Counted from the first letter of the stretch, positions 23,296-32,925 are shown. The stretch: 64,000 nucleotides of DNA from Chryseobacterium hagamense (GCF_007991455.1 NZ_BJYJ01000018.1:1-64000); one strand, 5' to 3'. The notes: generated by a model not told the origin, from the sequence alone. Program-made: numbers and translations.

Positions 23296-25422
23296 ATGAA
23301 CAATCATTTTTTTGACTTAATAGAGCACACCAACCGAAGCGTATTTTTAACCGGAAAAGCAGGAACGGGAAAAACAACTTTCCTTAATGATTTTGTAAAA
23401 CGCACCCGGAAAAAACACATTGTCGTTGCCCCGACCGGGATCGCCGCGATCAATGCAGGCGGCGTTACCATCCATTCGATGTTCGGGCTTCCGCTGAGAA
23501 CCTTTTTGCCGACCACCGAACGGATCGACACCAGTATGGCCAACAACATTGCCGACCTGATGCCGCATTTCAAGTACCGGAAAGATAAACTGAAGCTTCT
23601 CCGCGAAGTGGAAATCATCATCATCGATGAGGTTTCGATGCTGAGGGCCGATGTCCTGGACATGATGGATTTCTCCCTGAGGTTCATCCGCAGGAACAAC
23701 CAGCGTTTCGGTGGGGTACAGATGCTCTTTATCGGCGATCTGTATCAGCTTCCGCCGGTGGTGCGGGATGAGCATATCTTAAAAATGTATTACCAGTCCC
23801 CGTTCTTTTTTGACAGCCACGCCATCAAGGAAATTCCGCTGGTTACCATTGAGCTGACGAAGGTTTACCGGCAGTCCGACGAGGATTTCCTGGCGATCTT
23901 AAATGCGATCCGGGACGGTGACGTAGCCAATATCGATTTTGAAAAGCTGAACGAAAGATACGATCCCGGTTTCAGCTCAGAAGATGAACCTTACGTTTAC
24001 CTGTGTTCACACAATAAAATGGCGGATGATATCAACCAGGAGAAGCTGGAAGAAATCAAAGTAACGGCCAAGACCTATGAAGCCAAGCTGTTCGGGGAAT
24101 TCAGGGAAAACCAGTTTCCAAACGAGCAGTTCCTCGACCTCAAGATCGGTGCCCAGATCATGTTTATCCGGAACGATATTTCCGGGGAAAAGCGGTATTT
24201 CAACGGCAAGCTGGGTGAAATTTCCGCGCTGGATGAAAATGAAATCAAAGTCATCCTCGACGGAAGCGAAAGGGAAATTACCGTAAAACGGGAAGTCTGG
24301 GAACAGAAAAAATACTTCCTGGATACCGATAAAAATATCAAGGAAGAAGTATTGGGAAGCTTCGAGCAGTTTCCGATCAAGCTGGCCTGGGCGGTAACTA
24401 TCCATAAAAGCCAGGGGCTTACGTTCGACCGGGTGATCATTGATGCCGGAAAAAGCTTTACCGCCGGACAGGTGTATGTTGCCCTTTCGCGCTGCCGGAC
24501 CCTGGAAGGGATTGTCCTAAAATCCAGAATTACGCCGGAAGTTATTTTTAAAGATAACCGGATCCTGTCGTTCCACAGCGATACGGTGGCCAATGATAAA
24601 GTGGAAGCCATCCTCAATAACGAAAAATACGACTACAGCATCAAAAAAGTCCTTCGTACACTGGATTGCCTGTGGTTTTTAAATGAAGTGGAGGAGTGGA
24701 ATAAGCTATCGGTGGCTACCAAGAGCATCGATCAGGTAAAAGCCAACCAGCTTTATCTTCAGCTGAAGCATGAAATTGTAAACCTGGGAAAAATCTACGA
24801 AAAGCTGCAACGGGTGATTTCCCAGAAGGTTAACAATTTTATTGAACAGAAAGAAGAATGGTCGGAGATTGAAAGCAAGACCAAAGGTGCCGTTAATTTC
24901 TTTTTTACCGGGATCCGGGATAAAGTCTTTAGTCCGCTGAAGGATTTTTATGCGGAGATCAAAGGAACCAAAGGACTGAAGCAGTACAATGAAGAATTCC
25001 GGGTGTGGCTGGAAGATATCGAGGAATACCTGAACAGCCTGAAGGATATCCATTTGCTGGAGACCAAATTGCTGGATGAAAAGAATAACCAGGAAGTAAG
25101 CATGAAGATTGCCAAAGTTCCGTCCCAGGTTCTTACGTTCCAGCTGTTTGAGCAGGGAAAAACCATTGCGGAAATCGCTCTGGAAAGAGGCCTGGTAAAA
25201 GAAACGGTAATCGGGCACCTGGCCAAATTTGCCGAACAGGGCCTGCTGGATATTTCAAGGGTGATCACCTCGGATAAGATCAAAGCTTTTGAAGAAGTTT
25301 TCTACAAAGATCCGAAAGAAACTTTAACGGAATGGAAAAATGCGCTCCCAAGCCATTTTGAGTTTAATGAAATCAGGATTCTGATTAATCACTTTACATA
25401 TCTGAAGGAGAAGAATCAATAA
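23296..25422 (+). CDS. PIF1/RRM3-like SF1 helicase with C-terminal HTH
   Basis: A 708-residue superfamily 1 helicase. Motif I GKAGTGKTTFL (about 20-30), DEVSML (motif II, about 115), GDLYQLPPV (motif III), TIHKSQGLTFDRV (motif V) and YVALSRCRTLEG (motif VI) are all present. This is the PIF1/Dda/RecD2-like set. The last 200 residues hold a coiled-coil-like region and a helix-turn-helix (KTIAEIALERGLVKETVIGH, about 617-636), a domain known from Bacteroidota helicases. The ATG at 23296 is chosen over an in-frame TTG 9 bp earlier. The role is probably in DNA replication or repair. Confidence 0.9.
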   Translation: MNNHFFDLIEHTNRSVFLTGKAGTGKTTFLNDFVKRTRKKHIVVAPTGIAAINAGGVTIHSMFGLPLRTFLPTTERIDTSMANNIADLMPHFKYRKDKLKLLREVEIIIIDEVSMLRADVLDMMDFSLRFIRRNNQRFGGVQMLFIGDLYQLPPVVRDEHILKMYYQSPFFFDSHAIKEIPLVTIELTKVYRQSDEDFLAILNAIRDGDVANIDFEKLNERYDPGFSSEDEPYVYLCSHNKMADDINQEKLEEIKVTAKTYEAKLFGEFRENQFPNEQFLDLKIGAQIMFIRNDISGEKRYFNGKLGEISALDENEIKVILDGSEREITVKREVWEQKKYFLDTDKNIKEEVLGSFEQFPIKLAWAVTIHKSQGLTFDRVIIDAGKSFTAGQVYVALSRCRTLEGIVLKSRITPEVIFKDNRILSFHSDTVANDKVEAILNNEKYDYSIKKVLRTLDCLWFLNEVEEWNKLSVATKSIDQVKANQLYLQLKHEIVNLGKIYEKLQRVISQKVNNFIEQKEEWSEIESKTKGAVNFFFTGIRDKVFSPLKDFYAEIKGTKGLKQYNEEFRVWLEDIEEYLNSLKDIHLLETKLLDEKNNQEVSMKIAKVPSQVLTFQLFEQGKTIAEIALERGLVKETVIGHLAKFAEQGLLDISRVITSDKIKAFEEVFYKDPKETLTEWKNALPSHFEFNEIRILINHFTYLKEKNQ

Positions 25423-25485
25423 AACATTTCTGCTTCTTTTATTGACTCATTGAATTTTAAACGATTATTTCCGGACTCGTAAAGG

Positions 25486-26232
25486 TTAATAATCCAGGAT
25501 CACCACCCTGTTCTGCCGGGTGATTTTTTGATGCATCATAATGGATGTTGAAAAAAAGGTTGAGGCATAATAAATCGTCTGTGCATCCGGCCCGCTGTTA
25601 TCGTTTATGAAACTTTTTTTAAGATATAGGAACTCTTCTTCGACAATGTTTTGAAATTTTTCATCTTCTGAAAATTTCAGGCGGATCTCTTCATATATTT
25701 TTCTTTCGGAATCCGTAAAATCATTCTCTGTATATGCATCACCGTCAATTCCGCTGTCTACTATTTTCCGGGTAAGCAGGATCATATAGGCATTAAACCC
25801 TGAAAAGTCTTCTGCAGAGATATTGACTCCGCAATCTGACTCGCCGAGGTCTTCAACCGGATAATGATGGGTATAATTTCCATACTGGAACATGTAGCCC
25901 GCACATACGGTGGTCGTAGGAAGCTCATACAGCAGTGTTATTCCGTAATCTTCAATATCCTTTCCCGGAACAGGAGTGGGGTAAATAATTTCGTTACTGA
26001 GAAAAAGCATGAGCTCCAGGAAATTATCAGGGTTGACGTAATTGATGTCTTCAGAAATAACAAGGGCAAGCTGATCTGCTGAAGTGTTCAATACTGATCC
26101 ATATTCTTTTTCTCTTTCATTTAAAAACTGAATAAAGGATTGTTCCGTTAAAACCTGATTACTGATAAAAGGAAGTAAATTTTGCTTTGCTTTTTCCTTG
26201 TTAAAAATATAAATTTCAGTATTTCGTCCCAT
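25486..26232 (-). CDS. Unknown protein of a three-gene cluster
   Basis: A 248-residue soluble protein, acidic, without signal peptide or membrane segments. I do not recognise it. Notable segments are ELPTTTVCAGYMFQYGNYTHHYP (split by position about 106-128) and a C-terminal TIYYASTFFSTSIMMHQK. It begins 11 bp after the EEP-nuclease-like gene and ends the cluster 26944-26244-25486 on the minus strand. Its A+T content resembles its neighbours. Context offers no clear function. Confidence 0.6.
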   Translation of the reverse strand: MGRNTEIYIFNKEKAKQNLLPFISNQVLTEQSFIQFLNEREKEYGSVLNTSADQLALVISEDINYVNPDNFLELMLFLSNEIIYPTPVPGKDIEDYGITLLYELPTTTVCAGYMFQYGNYTHHYPVEDLGESDCGVNISAEDFSGFNAYMILLTRKIVDSGIDGDAYTENDFTDSERKIYEEIRLKFSEDEKFQNIVEEEFLYLKKSFINDNSGPDAQTIYYASTFFSTSIMMHQKITRQNRVVILDY

Positions 26233-26243
26233 TGATTTTGTGA

Positions 26244-26933
26244 TTATAAAATGGAAATAAAAATCCCCTGATGATCGCTGATCATGTTTTTCTCCGCAAA
26301 AATTCCGGTTTCAACCGTATAGCCTGTAAAACTTTCAGGAACTACAATGTGATCAATGTTTTGCTCGATTTCTAAAGTTATAGTTTTTAATTTTAAATCC
26401 AGAAAAAGATTCTTCAGGGATTCCGATATTCCGGAACTGATGGATAATCTTTCTTCCCCTGTTTTAAAGGAAGTATTGAAATCACCGACAAGAAAGAGGT
26501 TGGGGTTCTCTGCGTAAATCCGTTTGCAATCCGAGATGGTATTGCGCAATTCATTATCCGCAAAAGGCTGGCGCTTAAACCAGGTTCCGATAATGGTGCA
26601 GTAAAAAACGATATTCCCAAATGCCGTTTCAAACTCCAAAGCAAGATTGGTTTTGTCATCCGTCACCGGATATTTTTTCGAGCAGGGAATTTTAGAATAG
26701 AGTATCGTTCGGAAAGCTTTTTCACCTTTCAGGTATTCCGTATAGTTGAGGTTTTCATAGACCGTGTTTTCCGGGATGGGCGAGCAGGGATATTTATAGG
26801 GAAACGTGCAGAGATCCAGATCGATGGCTTCGGTCAGAATAAGGAAATCGAAATCAAACCCATTCAGGAATGCTGGGGTTTTCTGGGGATTCTTTTTCCT
26901 GGCCCAGTCGATGTTCAAGGTGGCGATTTTCAA
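26244..26933 (-). CDS. Endonuclease/exonuclease/phosphatase (EEP)-fold protein
   Basis: A 229-residue protein with the EEP (DNase I-like) set: ATLNIDWA (Asn, metal site, residues 3-10), ILTEAIDL (Glu, about 32-39), VGDFNTS (catalytic Asp and Asn, about 149-155), IDHIVVP (about 195-201) and SDHQGIF (Asp-His, about 219-225). The set appears complete, so the enzyme is likely active on DNA, RNA or a phosphoester. It has no signal peptide. It lies between a secreted protein (10 bp upstream) and an unknown protein (11 bp downstream), so all three are probably one operon. Confidence 0.75.
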   Translation of the reverse strand: MKIATLNIDWARKKNPQKTPAFLNGFDFDFLILTEAIDLDLCTFPYKYPCSPIPENTVYENLNYTEYLKGEKAFRTILYSKIPCSKKYPVTDDKTNLALEFETAFGNIVFYCTIIGTWFKRQPFADNELRNTISDCKRIYAENPNLFLVGDFNTSFKTGEERLSISSGISESLKNLFLDLKLKTITLEIEQNIDHIVVPESFTGYTVETGIFAEKNMISDHQGIFISIL

Positions 26934-26943
26934 GCAGGGTAGT

Positions 26944-27450
26944 TTATTTCTTTAGTTTCTCAAAGTCATATAAAGTAATGAAATCAATTTTATGACCCCA
27001 TATTTCATTTATTTTTGCATTGGGGAAAATCCCGGAAATTGAAGTGTTTTCAAATTCATTTTTGAAATAATATTTTATATCTGCCTTGTAGATTAAAGGT
27101 GTTTTTACATTGCTTTTTAATGATAAAAGAGATTTCCATTCTTTATCTTCTTTTCCATCGTTGTAGTAAGCACCTGTAAAAAAAATCTCAATCGTATTTT
27201 CTTTTATATCTTTTGAAAAAATATTTTTCTTTTTACTTAATGGATAATAGTCTTTGTAAGGTTCCATACTTAAAACACGATATTCGTATGTATTGCCATT
27301 TTCTTTTAGTTCCAAAACTACTTTGGAACCTAATGGAAACGTGAATGTTCCGTATTGAGTTGGAAATTTAGCAGGAATATTGAAATTTTTCTGGGAAAGA
27401 ATTTTCCCTGCAAAAATTAAAAATATAAGTAAAAGGAATCTTTTTTTCAT
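26944..27450 (-). CDS. Secreted hypothetical protein
   Basis: A 168-residue protein with an N-terminal signal sequence (MKKRFLLLIFLIFAGKILS) and no other membrane segment. The mature part is Lys-rich, and a beta-strand pattern (VVLELKENGNTYEYRVLSM) suggests a small beta-sandwich. I do not recognise it. First gene of the three-gene cluster, ending 10 bp before the EEP gene. Whether it works with the two cytoplasmic proteins is unclear. Confidence 0.6.
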   Translation of the reverse strand: MKKRFLLLIFLIFAGKILSQKNFNIPAKFPTQYGTFTFPLGSKVVLELKENGNTYEYRVLSMEPYKDYYPLSKKKNIFSKDIKENTIEIFFTGAYYNDGKEDKEWKSLLSLKSNVKTPLIYKADIKYYFKNEFENTSISGIFPNAKINEIWGHKIDFITLYDFEKLKK

Positions 27451-27604
27451 GGTTATATTCTAAGTCGAAATACACATCAAATATACAATAATGAAATTAC
27501 TACAGAAAGAGATTATAGATTGCCGAATTAGCTAATAGCTTTTCCCTTTCCATCACCATTAATCCTATCAATTACAAAAAGTAACTAATGCGTTTTATTA
27601 GCCT

Positions 27605-27612
27605 TATCTTTG
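27605..27612 (+). promoter_or_regulatory. -7 box of the LLM oxidoreductase gene
   Basis: TATCTTTG, a full match to the Bacteroidota consensus, 28 bp upstream of the ATG at 27641. Confidence 0.55.
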
Positions 27613-27640
27613 TTCAGTTTTTGAAACTAAAATAGATCGT

Positions 27641-28645
27641 ATGAAAAATTTTGAAATATCAGTATTGGATCTTGCGCCGGTAAAACAGGGGAAAACGGTT
27701 CATGATACGTTTCAGGACAGCCTGTCTCTGGCCAGCCATGCTGAAAGTTTGGATTATAAAAGGTTCTGGCTTGCCGAACACCACAATATGGAAAGTATTG
27801 CCAGTTCGGCCACTTCGGTACTGATCGGCTTTATTGCCAACGGAACCAAAAAAATAAGAGTCGGATCGGGAGGGATCATGCTTCCGAATCACAGCTCCTT
27901 AGTTATTGCGGAACAGTTCGGAACCTTGGAATCCCTTTTCCCGGGAAGGATTGATCTCGGTTTGGGCAGAGCTCCCGGAACGGACGGTCTGACGGCCCAG
28001 GCACTGGGAAGAAATCCCGCGAATATCAATGAAAAGTTTCCGAGGCAGATCCTGGAATTACAGAAATACTTCTCCAAAGAAAATTCAAATGCTTTGGTGC
28101 GTGCCATTCCCGGAGAGGGGCTGGATATTCCGCTGTATATTCTCGGGTCGAGTACCGACAGTGCTTTTCTGGCAGCAGAATTAGGACTTCCGTATGCTTT
28201 TGCGGGACACTTTGCACCGGAACAGATGGACATGGCATTCAATATTTACAGGGAACATTTCGAGCCGTCCAAATACCTGGATCAGCCTTATATTATGGCC
28301 TGCATCAACGGGGTAGCCGCAGAGACTTCTGAAGAAGCGCATAAAATGTCCACAACATTATTCCAGGCGTTCATCAATATCATCCGGAACGACAGAAAGC
28401 CGTTTGCCCCGCCGGTGGATAATATGGACGACATCTGGTCGCCGATGGAAAGATCAATGGTGCTGCAGAAGCTGCGGTATACCCTGATCGGGGATCAGTC
28501 TGAAATTGAAGAGCAGCTGAAAAGCTTCCAGGAAAAGTTCAGTGTGGATGAGCTGATAATCAATTCCCATATCTACGACCATCAGAAAAGGCTGGCATCT
28601 TATCATATTTTCAGAAAAGCAAAAAACGCTGTATCCGGCGAATAA
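27641..28645 (+). CDS. LLM-class flavin-dependent oxidoreductase
   Basis: A 334-residue bacterial luciferase-like monooxygenase of the MsnO8/alkanal-monooxygenase-like subgroup. Typical blocks: VLDLAPV near the N-terminus, RFWLAEHHNM (about 44-53), VGSGGIMLPNHSSLVIAEQF (about 77-96) and DLGLGRAPGTD. It probably uses FMN supplied by a partner reductase; substrate unknown. It is a single unit, followed by the RibB-like gene 69 bp further on. That gene has its own promoter box, so flavin linkage is suggestive only. Confidence 0.9.
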   Translation: MKNFEISVLDLAPVKQGKTVHDTFQDSLSLASHAESLDYKRFWLAEHHNMESIASSATSVLIGFIANGTKKIRVGSGGIMLPNHSSLVIAEQFGTLESLFPGRIDLGLGRAPGTDGLTAQALGRNPANINEKFPRQILELQKYFSKENSNALVRAIPGEGLDIPLYILGSSTDSAFLAAELGLPYAFAGHFAPEQMDMAFNIYREHFEPSKYLDQPYIMACINGVAAETSEEAHKMSTTLFQAFINIIRNDRKPFAPPVDNMDDIWSPMERSMVLQKLRYTLIGDQSEIEEQLKSFQEKFSVDELIINSHIYDHQKRLASYHIFRKAKNAVSGE

Positions 28646-28686
28646 TAAAGAGTTTATATTAATTGGAAGATGCCTGTTTTTATAAG

Positions 28687-28694
28687 TATCTTTG
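28687..28694 (+). promoter_or_regulatory. -7 box of ribB-like gene
   Basis: TATCTTTG, 20 bp upstream of the ATG at 28715, with an ATTG 21 bp further upstream as a possible -33 element. No FMN riboswitch fits in the short leader. Confidence 0.5.
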
Positions 28695-28714
28695 TGAAAA
28701 TTTAAAAAGTAAAA

Positions 28715-29836
28715 ATGTCTGATATTAAGTTAAATACTATTCCTGAGGCCATCGAAGACCTTAAAAATGGTAAGATAATCATAGTAGTAGATGATGAGGA
28801 CAGAGAAAACGAAGGTGATTTTCTTTGTGCTGCCGAACTGACGACTCCGGAAATTATCAATTTCATGGCACTTCACGGAAGAGGGCTGATCTGTATGCCG
28901 CTTCCTGAAAAACGATGTGATGAACTGGGCCTTGAAGTGATGGTAAGCCGAAGCAGCGATCCGAAGGAAACCGCTTTTACGGTTTCGGTTGACTTGCTGG
29001 GCAACGGAACCTCTACCGGAATTTCAGCAGCCGACCGGGCGAAAACTATTCTTGCTTTAATGGATGAAAATTCCAAACCGACCGATTTTATGAGACCGGG
29101 ACATATTTTCCCGCTTCGCGCAAGAAAGGGAGGTGTTCTCAAAAGAGCAGGACATACCGAAGCAGCCATCGATTTAACGTGTCTGGCCGGTCTTAAAGAG
29201 GGCGGCGTGATCTGTGAGATTATGAACGAAGACGGATCCATGTCGCGTCTTCCGGAACTCTATGCTCTGGCGCAGAAACATGATATGAAGATCGTTTCCA
29301 TCGAAGACCTGATCCATTATCAGCTTAAAAAAGGAAACCTGATTGACAGGCTGGAAGAAAGAAAGGTAAAAACGGCTTACGGCGATTTCGATTTCTATGC
29401 GTTCAGGGAAACTTCCAACGATCAGATCCATTTTGCTTTAACAAAAGGAAGCTGGACGGTAAACGAACCGGTATTGGTAAGGGTACAGTCTTCTGATTCC
29501 TATTTTGATGTACTGACCAGACTGAATAACGGTGAAAAGCCTTTGCTTGAAAAAGTAACCGGTATGGTGAATGAAGCAGGAAAAGGGGCTATTATTTTTA
29601 TCAACAACGTTTCCAATTCTGAAAATACGCTGAAAAAATTACAGCAGTTCCTGAACTATCAGGACGGACAGCAACAGCATCCGACCCTTGCGTTTAATTA
29701 CAGGGACTACGGAATCGGTACACAGATCCTGAAGAATCTAGGAATCAATAAATTTAAAGTCATCACCCAGAATCCGAATATTAAACCTCAGGTTGGAGGA
29801 TATGATGTTGAGGTAACGGAAATGGTGCAGCTATAA
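28715..29836 (+). CDS. ribB: 3,4-Dihydroxy-2-butanone-4-phosphate synthase with degenerate RibA-like domain
   Basis: The N-terminal half (residues 1 to about 205) is a full DHBP synthase: [43 protein letters not shown] and GHTEAAIDL. It makes the four-carbon precursor of riboflavin. The C-terminal half (about 210-373) aligns with GTP cyclohydrolase II by [21 protein letters not shown] and VITQNPN. However, it lacks the zinc Cys triad (C-x10-C-x-C) and the EGRGIGL catalytic block, so it cannot be an active RibA. This resembles the RibBX variant. A functional ribA must lie elsewhere. Confidence 0.9.
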   Translation: MSDIKLNTIPEAIEDLKNGKIIIVVDDEDRENEGDFLCAAELTTPEIINFMALHGRGLICMPLPEKRCDELGLEVMVSRSSDPKETAFTVSVDLLGNGTSTGISAADRAKTILALMDENSKPTDFMRPGHIFPLRARKGGVLKRAGHTEAAIDLTCLAGLKEGGVICEIMNEDGSMSRLPELYALAQKHDMKIVSIEDLIHYQLKKGNLIDRLEERKVKTAYGDFDFYAFRETSNDQIHFALTKGSWTVNEPVLVRVQSSDSYFDVLTRLNNGEKPLLEKVTGMVNEAGKGAIIFINNVSNSENTLKKLQQFLNYQDGQQQHPTLAFNYRDYGIGTQILKNLGINKFKVITQNPNIKPQVGGYDVEVTEMVQL

Positions 29837-29938
29837 AGTGAATGGTGAATAGTGAATTCGCAATGCTTGTCAATTTTTCTATTGATTTTAAAATTGACCA
29901 TTCACTTGCGGAGCAAAATTGACCATTGACTTACAAAT
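29837..29938. repeat. Intergenic GAATGGT/ATTGACCATT repeats
   Basis: Right after the ribB stop the sequence reads GTGAATGGTGAATAGTGAAT and later AAATTGACCATTCACTTGC, then AAAATTGACCATTGACTT. These are inverted variants of one short motif. Related tracts occur at 22318, 22655 and 42505. Confidence 0.45.
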
Positions 29939-29968
29939 AAAATGGCTTGATGAAGATCAAGCCATTTT
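29939..29968. terminator. Bidirectional terminator overlapping the fmt stop
   Basis: A 13-bp perfect stem AAAATGGCTTGAT/ATCAAGCCATTTT with GAAG loop and T-rich tails on both strands. The fmt stop codon (29957-29959) lies in the stem. Confidence 0.8.
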
Positions 29969-30904
29969 TATTTGTTCAAAGCTCCTGAAGCCGTTCAGGA
30001 AATCTTTGATGTTCATTCTTTTTTTGCCTTCCAACTGCAGCTCTTCAGGAAAATAGATTCCGTCTGCAGTATAGATTTTAAACTCATTCTTTGAAATCTC
30101 AAGGATTCCGGCCGGTTTCCCATGTTCTGAAATTTCAAATCTGCCTCCGAAAATTTTCAGCCCTTTTTCTTCCTCTCCAATTTTTAATGTCGTAAAGGCA
30201 GCCGGATAAGGCGACATTCCCAGGATAAACTGATGGATTTCTTTTGAAGGTCTTGTCCAGTCGATTCTGGTATCTTCCTTAAAGATTTTAAAGGCATTTT
30301 TTGGATGCTCTACCTGCGGCTGAGGTTGTTCAACGATTGAATTTTCTGCAAGTCCGTTCAGGGTTTTTACCACCAGCCTCGCTCCCATTTCCATAAGCCG
30401 GTCATGAAGGCTTCCTGCATTTTCATCAGGTAAAATGGTGAGTTCTTCCTGCAGCAGGATATTTCCTTCATCAATTTTTTCATTGATAAAAAACGTCGTG
30501 GCTCCGGATTTTTCTTCACCGTTGATAATGGCATAATTAATCGGTGCTGCACCCCTGTAATCAGGAAGAAGGGAGGCATGAAGGTTGAAGGTTCCCATTT
30601 TAGGCATCTCAAACAAAACCTTCGGCATCATCCGGAAGGCAACAACTACGAATACATCAGCATCCAGCTTTCTCAACGCTTCCAGAAATTCAGGATTTCT
30701 CAGTTTTTCAGGCTGAAAAACCGGAAGATTGTTTTCTACGGCAAAAACTTTTACCGGCGACTGGTTGATCTTCTGTCCGCGTCCGCTTGCTTTATCCGCA
30801 ACCGTTACGACACCGACAACTTTATGATGCGACTGATGAATGGCTTCCAGAGACGTTTTCGCAAACTCCGGAGTTCCTAAAAATACGACTTTCAATGATT
30901 TCAT
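29957..30904 (-). CDS. fmt: Methionyl-tRNA formyltransferase
   Basis: Fmt formylates the initiator Met-tRNA. The 315-residue protein has FLGTPEFAKTSLEAI at the N-terminus, the catalytic formyltransferase block FNLHASLLPDYRGAAPINYAI (about 107-127, Asn, His and later Asp in INEKIDEGNIL), and a C-terminal OB-like domain. It lies 87 bp downstream of recQ on the same strand. The ATG start is unambiguous. Usual length. Confidence 0.95.
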   Translation of the reverse strand: MKSLKVVFLGTPEFAKTSLEAIHQSHHKVVGVVTVADKASGRGQKINQSPVKVFAVENNLPVFQPEKLRNPEFLEALRKLDADVFVVVAFRMMPKVLFEMPKMGTFNLHASLLPDYRGAAPINYAIINGEEKSGATTFFINEKIDEGNILLQEELTILPDENAGSLHDRLMEMGARLVVKTLNGLAENSIVEQPQPQVEHPKNAFKIFKEDTRIDWTRPSKEIHQFILGMSPYPAAFTTLKIGEEEKGLKIFGGRFEISEHGKPAGILEISKNEFKIYTADGIYFPEELQLEGKKRMNIKDFLNGFRSFEQIKMA

Positions 30905-30991
30905 GCTGCAAAGATAAGCTCTTTACGAAAAGTTTAAAAATTTAAAAAATATTGTTAACAATTACACATTGCCCATTGCTCATTTCATAAT

Positions 30992-32893
30992 TTATGCAAT
31001 TGCGTACGTTCTGAAGTTCAGCATCTTTATTTTCCCGGTATCCAGAAGGAAAATCAGGTTTTCAAGAATATTTTCCTTTGAATGAAAGCTCAGCTGGATG
31101 GAAAGTTCCTCGATGGTTGCCGGTCTTTTAACCAAAAGATTCAGGATCTGATTGGAAATATTTTTTCCGAAAATGGATTGTTTGTTTTTTTCACAAACCG
31201 AACACTGGCCGCAATTTCTGGCATTCTTCTCACCGAAGTAGCTCAGGATCAGCTTCATTTTACAGTACTGGCTGTCTTCCAGGAAAAACTTCATTTCTTC
31301 CCACTTCTGGATCTTATTTTTTTGAATGTGCTCAAAAAGCTTCCAGTAGACCGAGCTGTTCAATCTTTCGTCCCTCGGCTTTAAAAATTTAACACTCGAT
31401 AATGCCCCGTCAATATATTCTACATAACCTTTCTGCTGAAGTTCTTTCAGCCGCTCTTTAATGAGTTCGGTGCTTACCCCGATTTTCCCGCTCACCTGTT
31501 GTTCGCTGAACATCACTTTATGGGTCGTTACTCCGGAAATGGAACGGAGCATCAATTCCAGGAAATAAGCATCTTTCTTCGGGATCTGGTCGATTTCATC
31601 CGCTTCCATCATGAGCTGTAAAGAAGAGAGGCTTTTATGATCGTTAAAATAAATAATTTCCTGATTATGGAGAAAACCCAGCACATTCCTGATTTTTGCA
31701 TTCGACAGCCGGGTGAAATTCTGGATACCGTTGATGTTTAAAGGAAAAACCCTTTCCGGAAGCTCAAATTCAGCCACCTGAAAAACAGAATAAAGATAAC
31801 TGATGATTTTCAGGAATTCCGCTTTATTCGGGATCTGGTTTTTCAGGATCTGGTCAAAGTTCAGAAGTTCCTGCTTATTCCACAGCAGAAAAGCAAAACT
31901 TTCTTTCCCGTCTCTTCCGGATCTCCCGATTTCCTGGTAATAGTTTTCAATAGATGGAGCAGGGGAGTAGTGGATCACAAAACGGACATTGTCCTTATCG
32001 ATTCCCATCCCGAAAGCATTGGTGGAAATAAGTACATGATTATCGCTGGTGTTCCAGACATGCTGGCGGGTATTTTTTTCTTTTGTAGTAAGGCCCGCAT
32101 GAAAGAAATCAACATGGGTTAACTGATTTTTACGCAGAAATTCGCTCAGTTGCTCAGCTTCCCGCCTCGTTCTTACATAAACGATTCCGGATTCATTGGT
32201 AAACTTCAGAATGTCGTAAACCTTCTGGAATTTGTCTGAAATCTCTTCCGTAAAAATTTTTATATTGTCTCTTTTAAAACTTTTCTGAAAAACCTTGGGG
32301 TCTTCCAGTCCGAGTTTCAGCTTTATTTCGTCAAGTACCTTCGGGGTTGCTGTTGCCGTTAGTGCCAGACAATGGATTTCAGGATTGTTTTTCCTGAATT
32401 CTTTTATATTCTGATAGCTGGGCCGGAAATCCTGTCCCCATTCCGAAATACAGTGGGCTTCATCTACGGCGATAAAAGAGAGGGTAATTTCTTCAATATG
32501 CTGGATAAACTGTTTGTTCGTAATCCGCTCCGGAGAAATATAGAGTATTTTCGTCAGGCCTTCCTTACAACGCTCGTAAATGGTTTCCGCATCGTATTCA
32601 TCAAGTTCCGAAGATAAATATTCTGCTTCTATTCCACGGGCCTTCAGTTGATTTACCTGGTCTTTCATCAGGGCCAGCAGCGGTGAAATCACGAGGCAGG
32701 TCCCTTCCCTGAGCAGGGCAGGAAGCTGATAGCATAAAGACTTTCCGGCACCTGTCGGCAGCAGCACCAACGTATCTTTTGCATTGATTACCGAATCAAT
32801 GATAGCTTCCTGGGCGTCACGGAAATGATCATAACCCCAAAAATGCTTTAGTGTCTTAAACTTCAGCTCCTGAAAATCTTGCTGGGAAATCAT
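30992..32893 (-). CDS. recQ: ATP-dependent DNA helicase RecQ
   Basis: A 633-residue superfamily 2 helicase. Motif I LLPTGAGKSLCYQLP (about 43-57), DEAHCISEWGQDFRPSY (motif II and aromatic loop, about 138-154), ALTATAT (motif III) and QEIGRSGRDGK (motif VI) are present. The RecQ zinc site is visible as CKMK, then CGQCSVC near residues 540-565. After the winged-helix region the protein ends without a recognisable HRDC domain, as in some short RecQ proteins. Role: unwinding in recombination and repair. Confidence 0.94.
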   Translation of the reverse strand: MISQQDFQELKFKTLKHFWGYDHFRDAQEAIIDSVINAKDTLVLLPTGAGKSLCYQLPALLREGTCLVISPLLALMKDQVNQLKARGIEAEYLSSELDEYDAETIYERCKEGLTKILYISPERITNKQFIQHIEEITLSFIAVDEAHCISEWGQDFRPSYQNIKEFRKNNPEIHCLALTATATPKVLDEIKLKLGLEDPKVFQKSFKRDNIKIFTEEISDKFQKVYDILKFTNESGIVYVRTRREAEQLSEFLRKNQLTHVDFFHAGLTTKEKNTRQHVWNTSDNHVLISTNAFGMGIDKDNVRFVIHYSPAPSIENYYQEIGRSGRDGKESFAFLLWNKQELLNFDQILKNQIPNKAEFLKIISYLYSVFQVAEFELPERVFPLNINGIQNFTRLSNAKIRNVLGFLHNQEIIYFNDHKSLSSLQLMMEADEIDQIPKKDAYFLELMLRSISGVTTHKVMFSEQQVSGKIGVSTELIKERLKELQQKGYVEYIDGALSSVKFLKPRDERLNSSVYWKLFEHIQKNKIQKWEEMKFFLEDSQYCKMKLILSYFGEKNARNCGQCSVCEKNKQSIFGKNISNQILNLLVKRPATIEELSIQLSFHSKENILENLIFLLDTGKIKMLNFRTYAIA

Positions 32894-32925
32894 GGGATAA
32901 AAATACTAAAAGTAATATAATAAAA

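Noticed and set aside
25417-25448. Terminator after the helicase gene
   Set aside because: TCAATAAAA/TTTTATTGA can pair, but the stem is almost all A/T with a 14-nt loop, too weak to call.
28646-28714. FMN riboswitch before ribB
   Set aside because: The leader is only about 20 nt after the promoter box, too short for an RFN element, and no conserved RFN motifs are seen.
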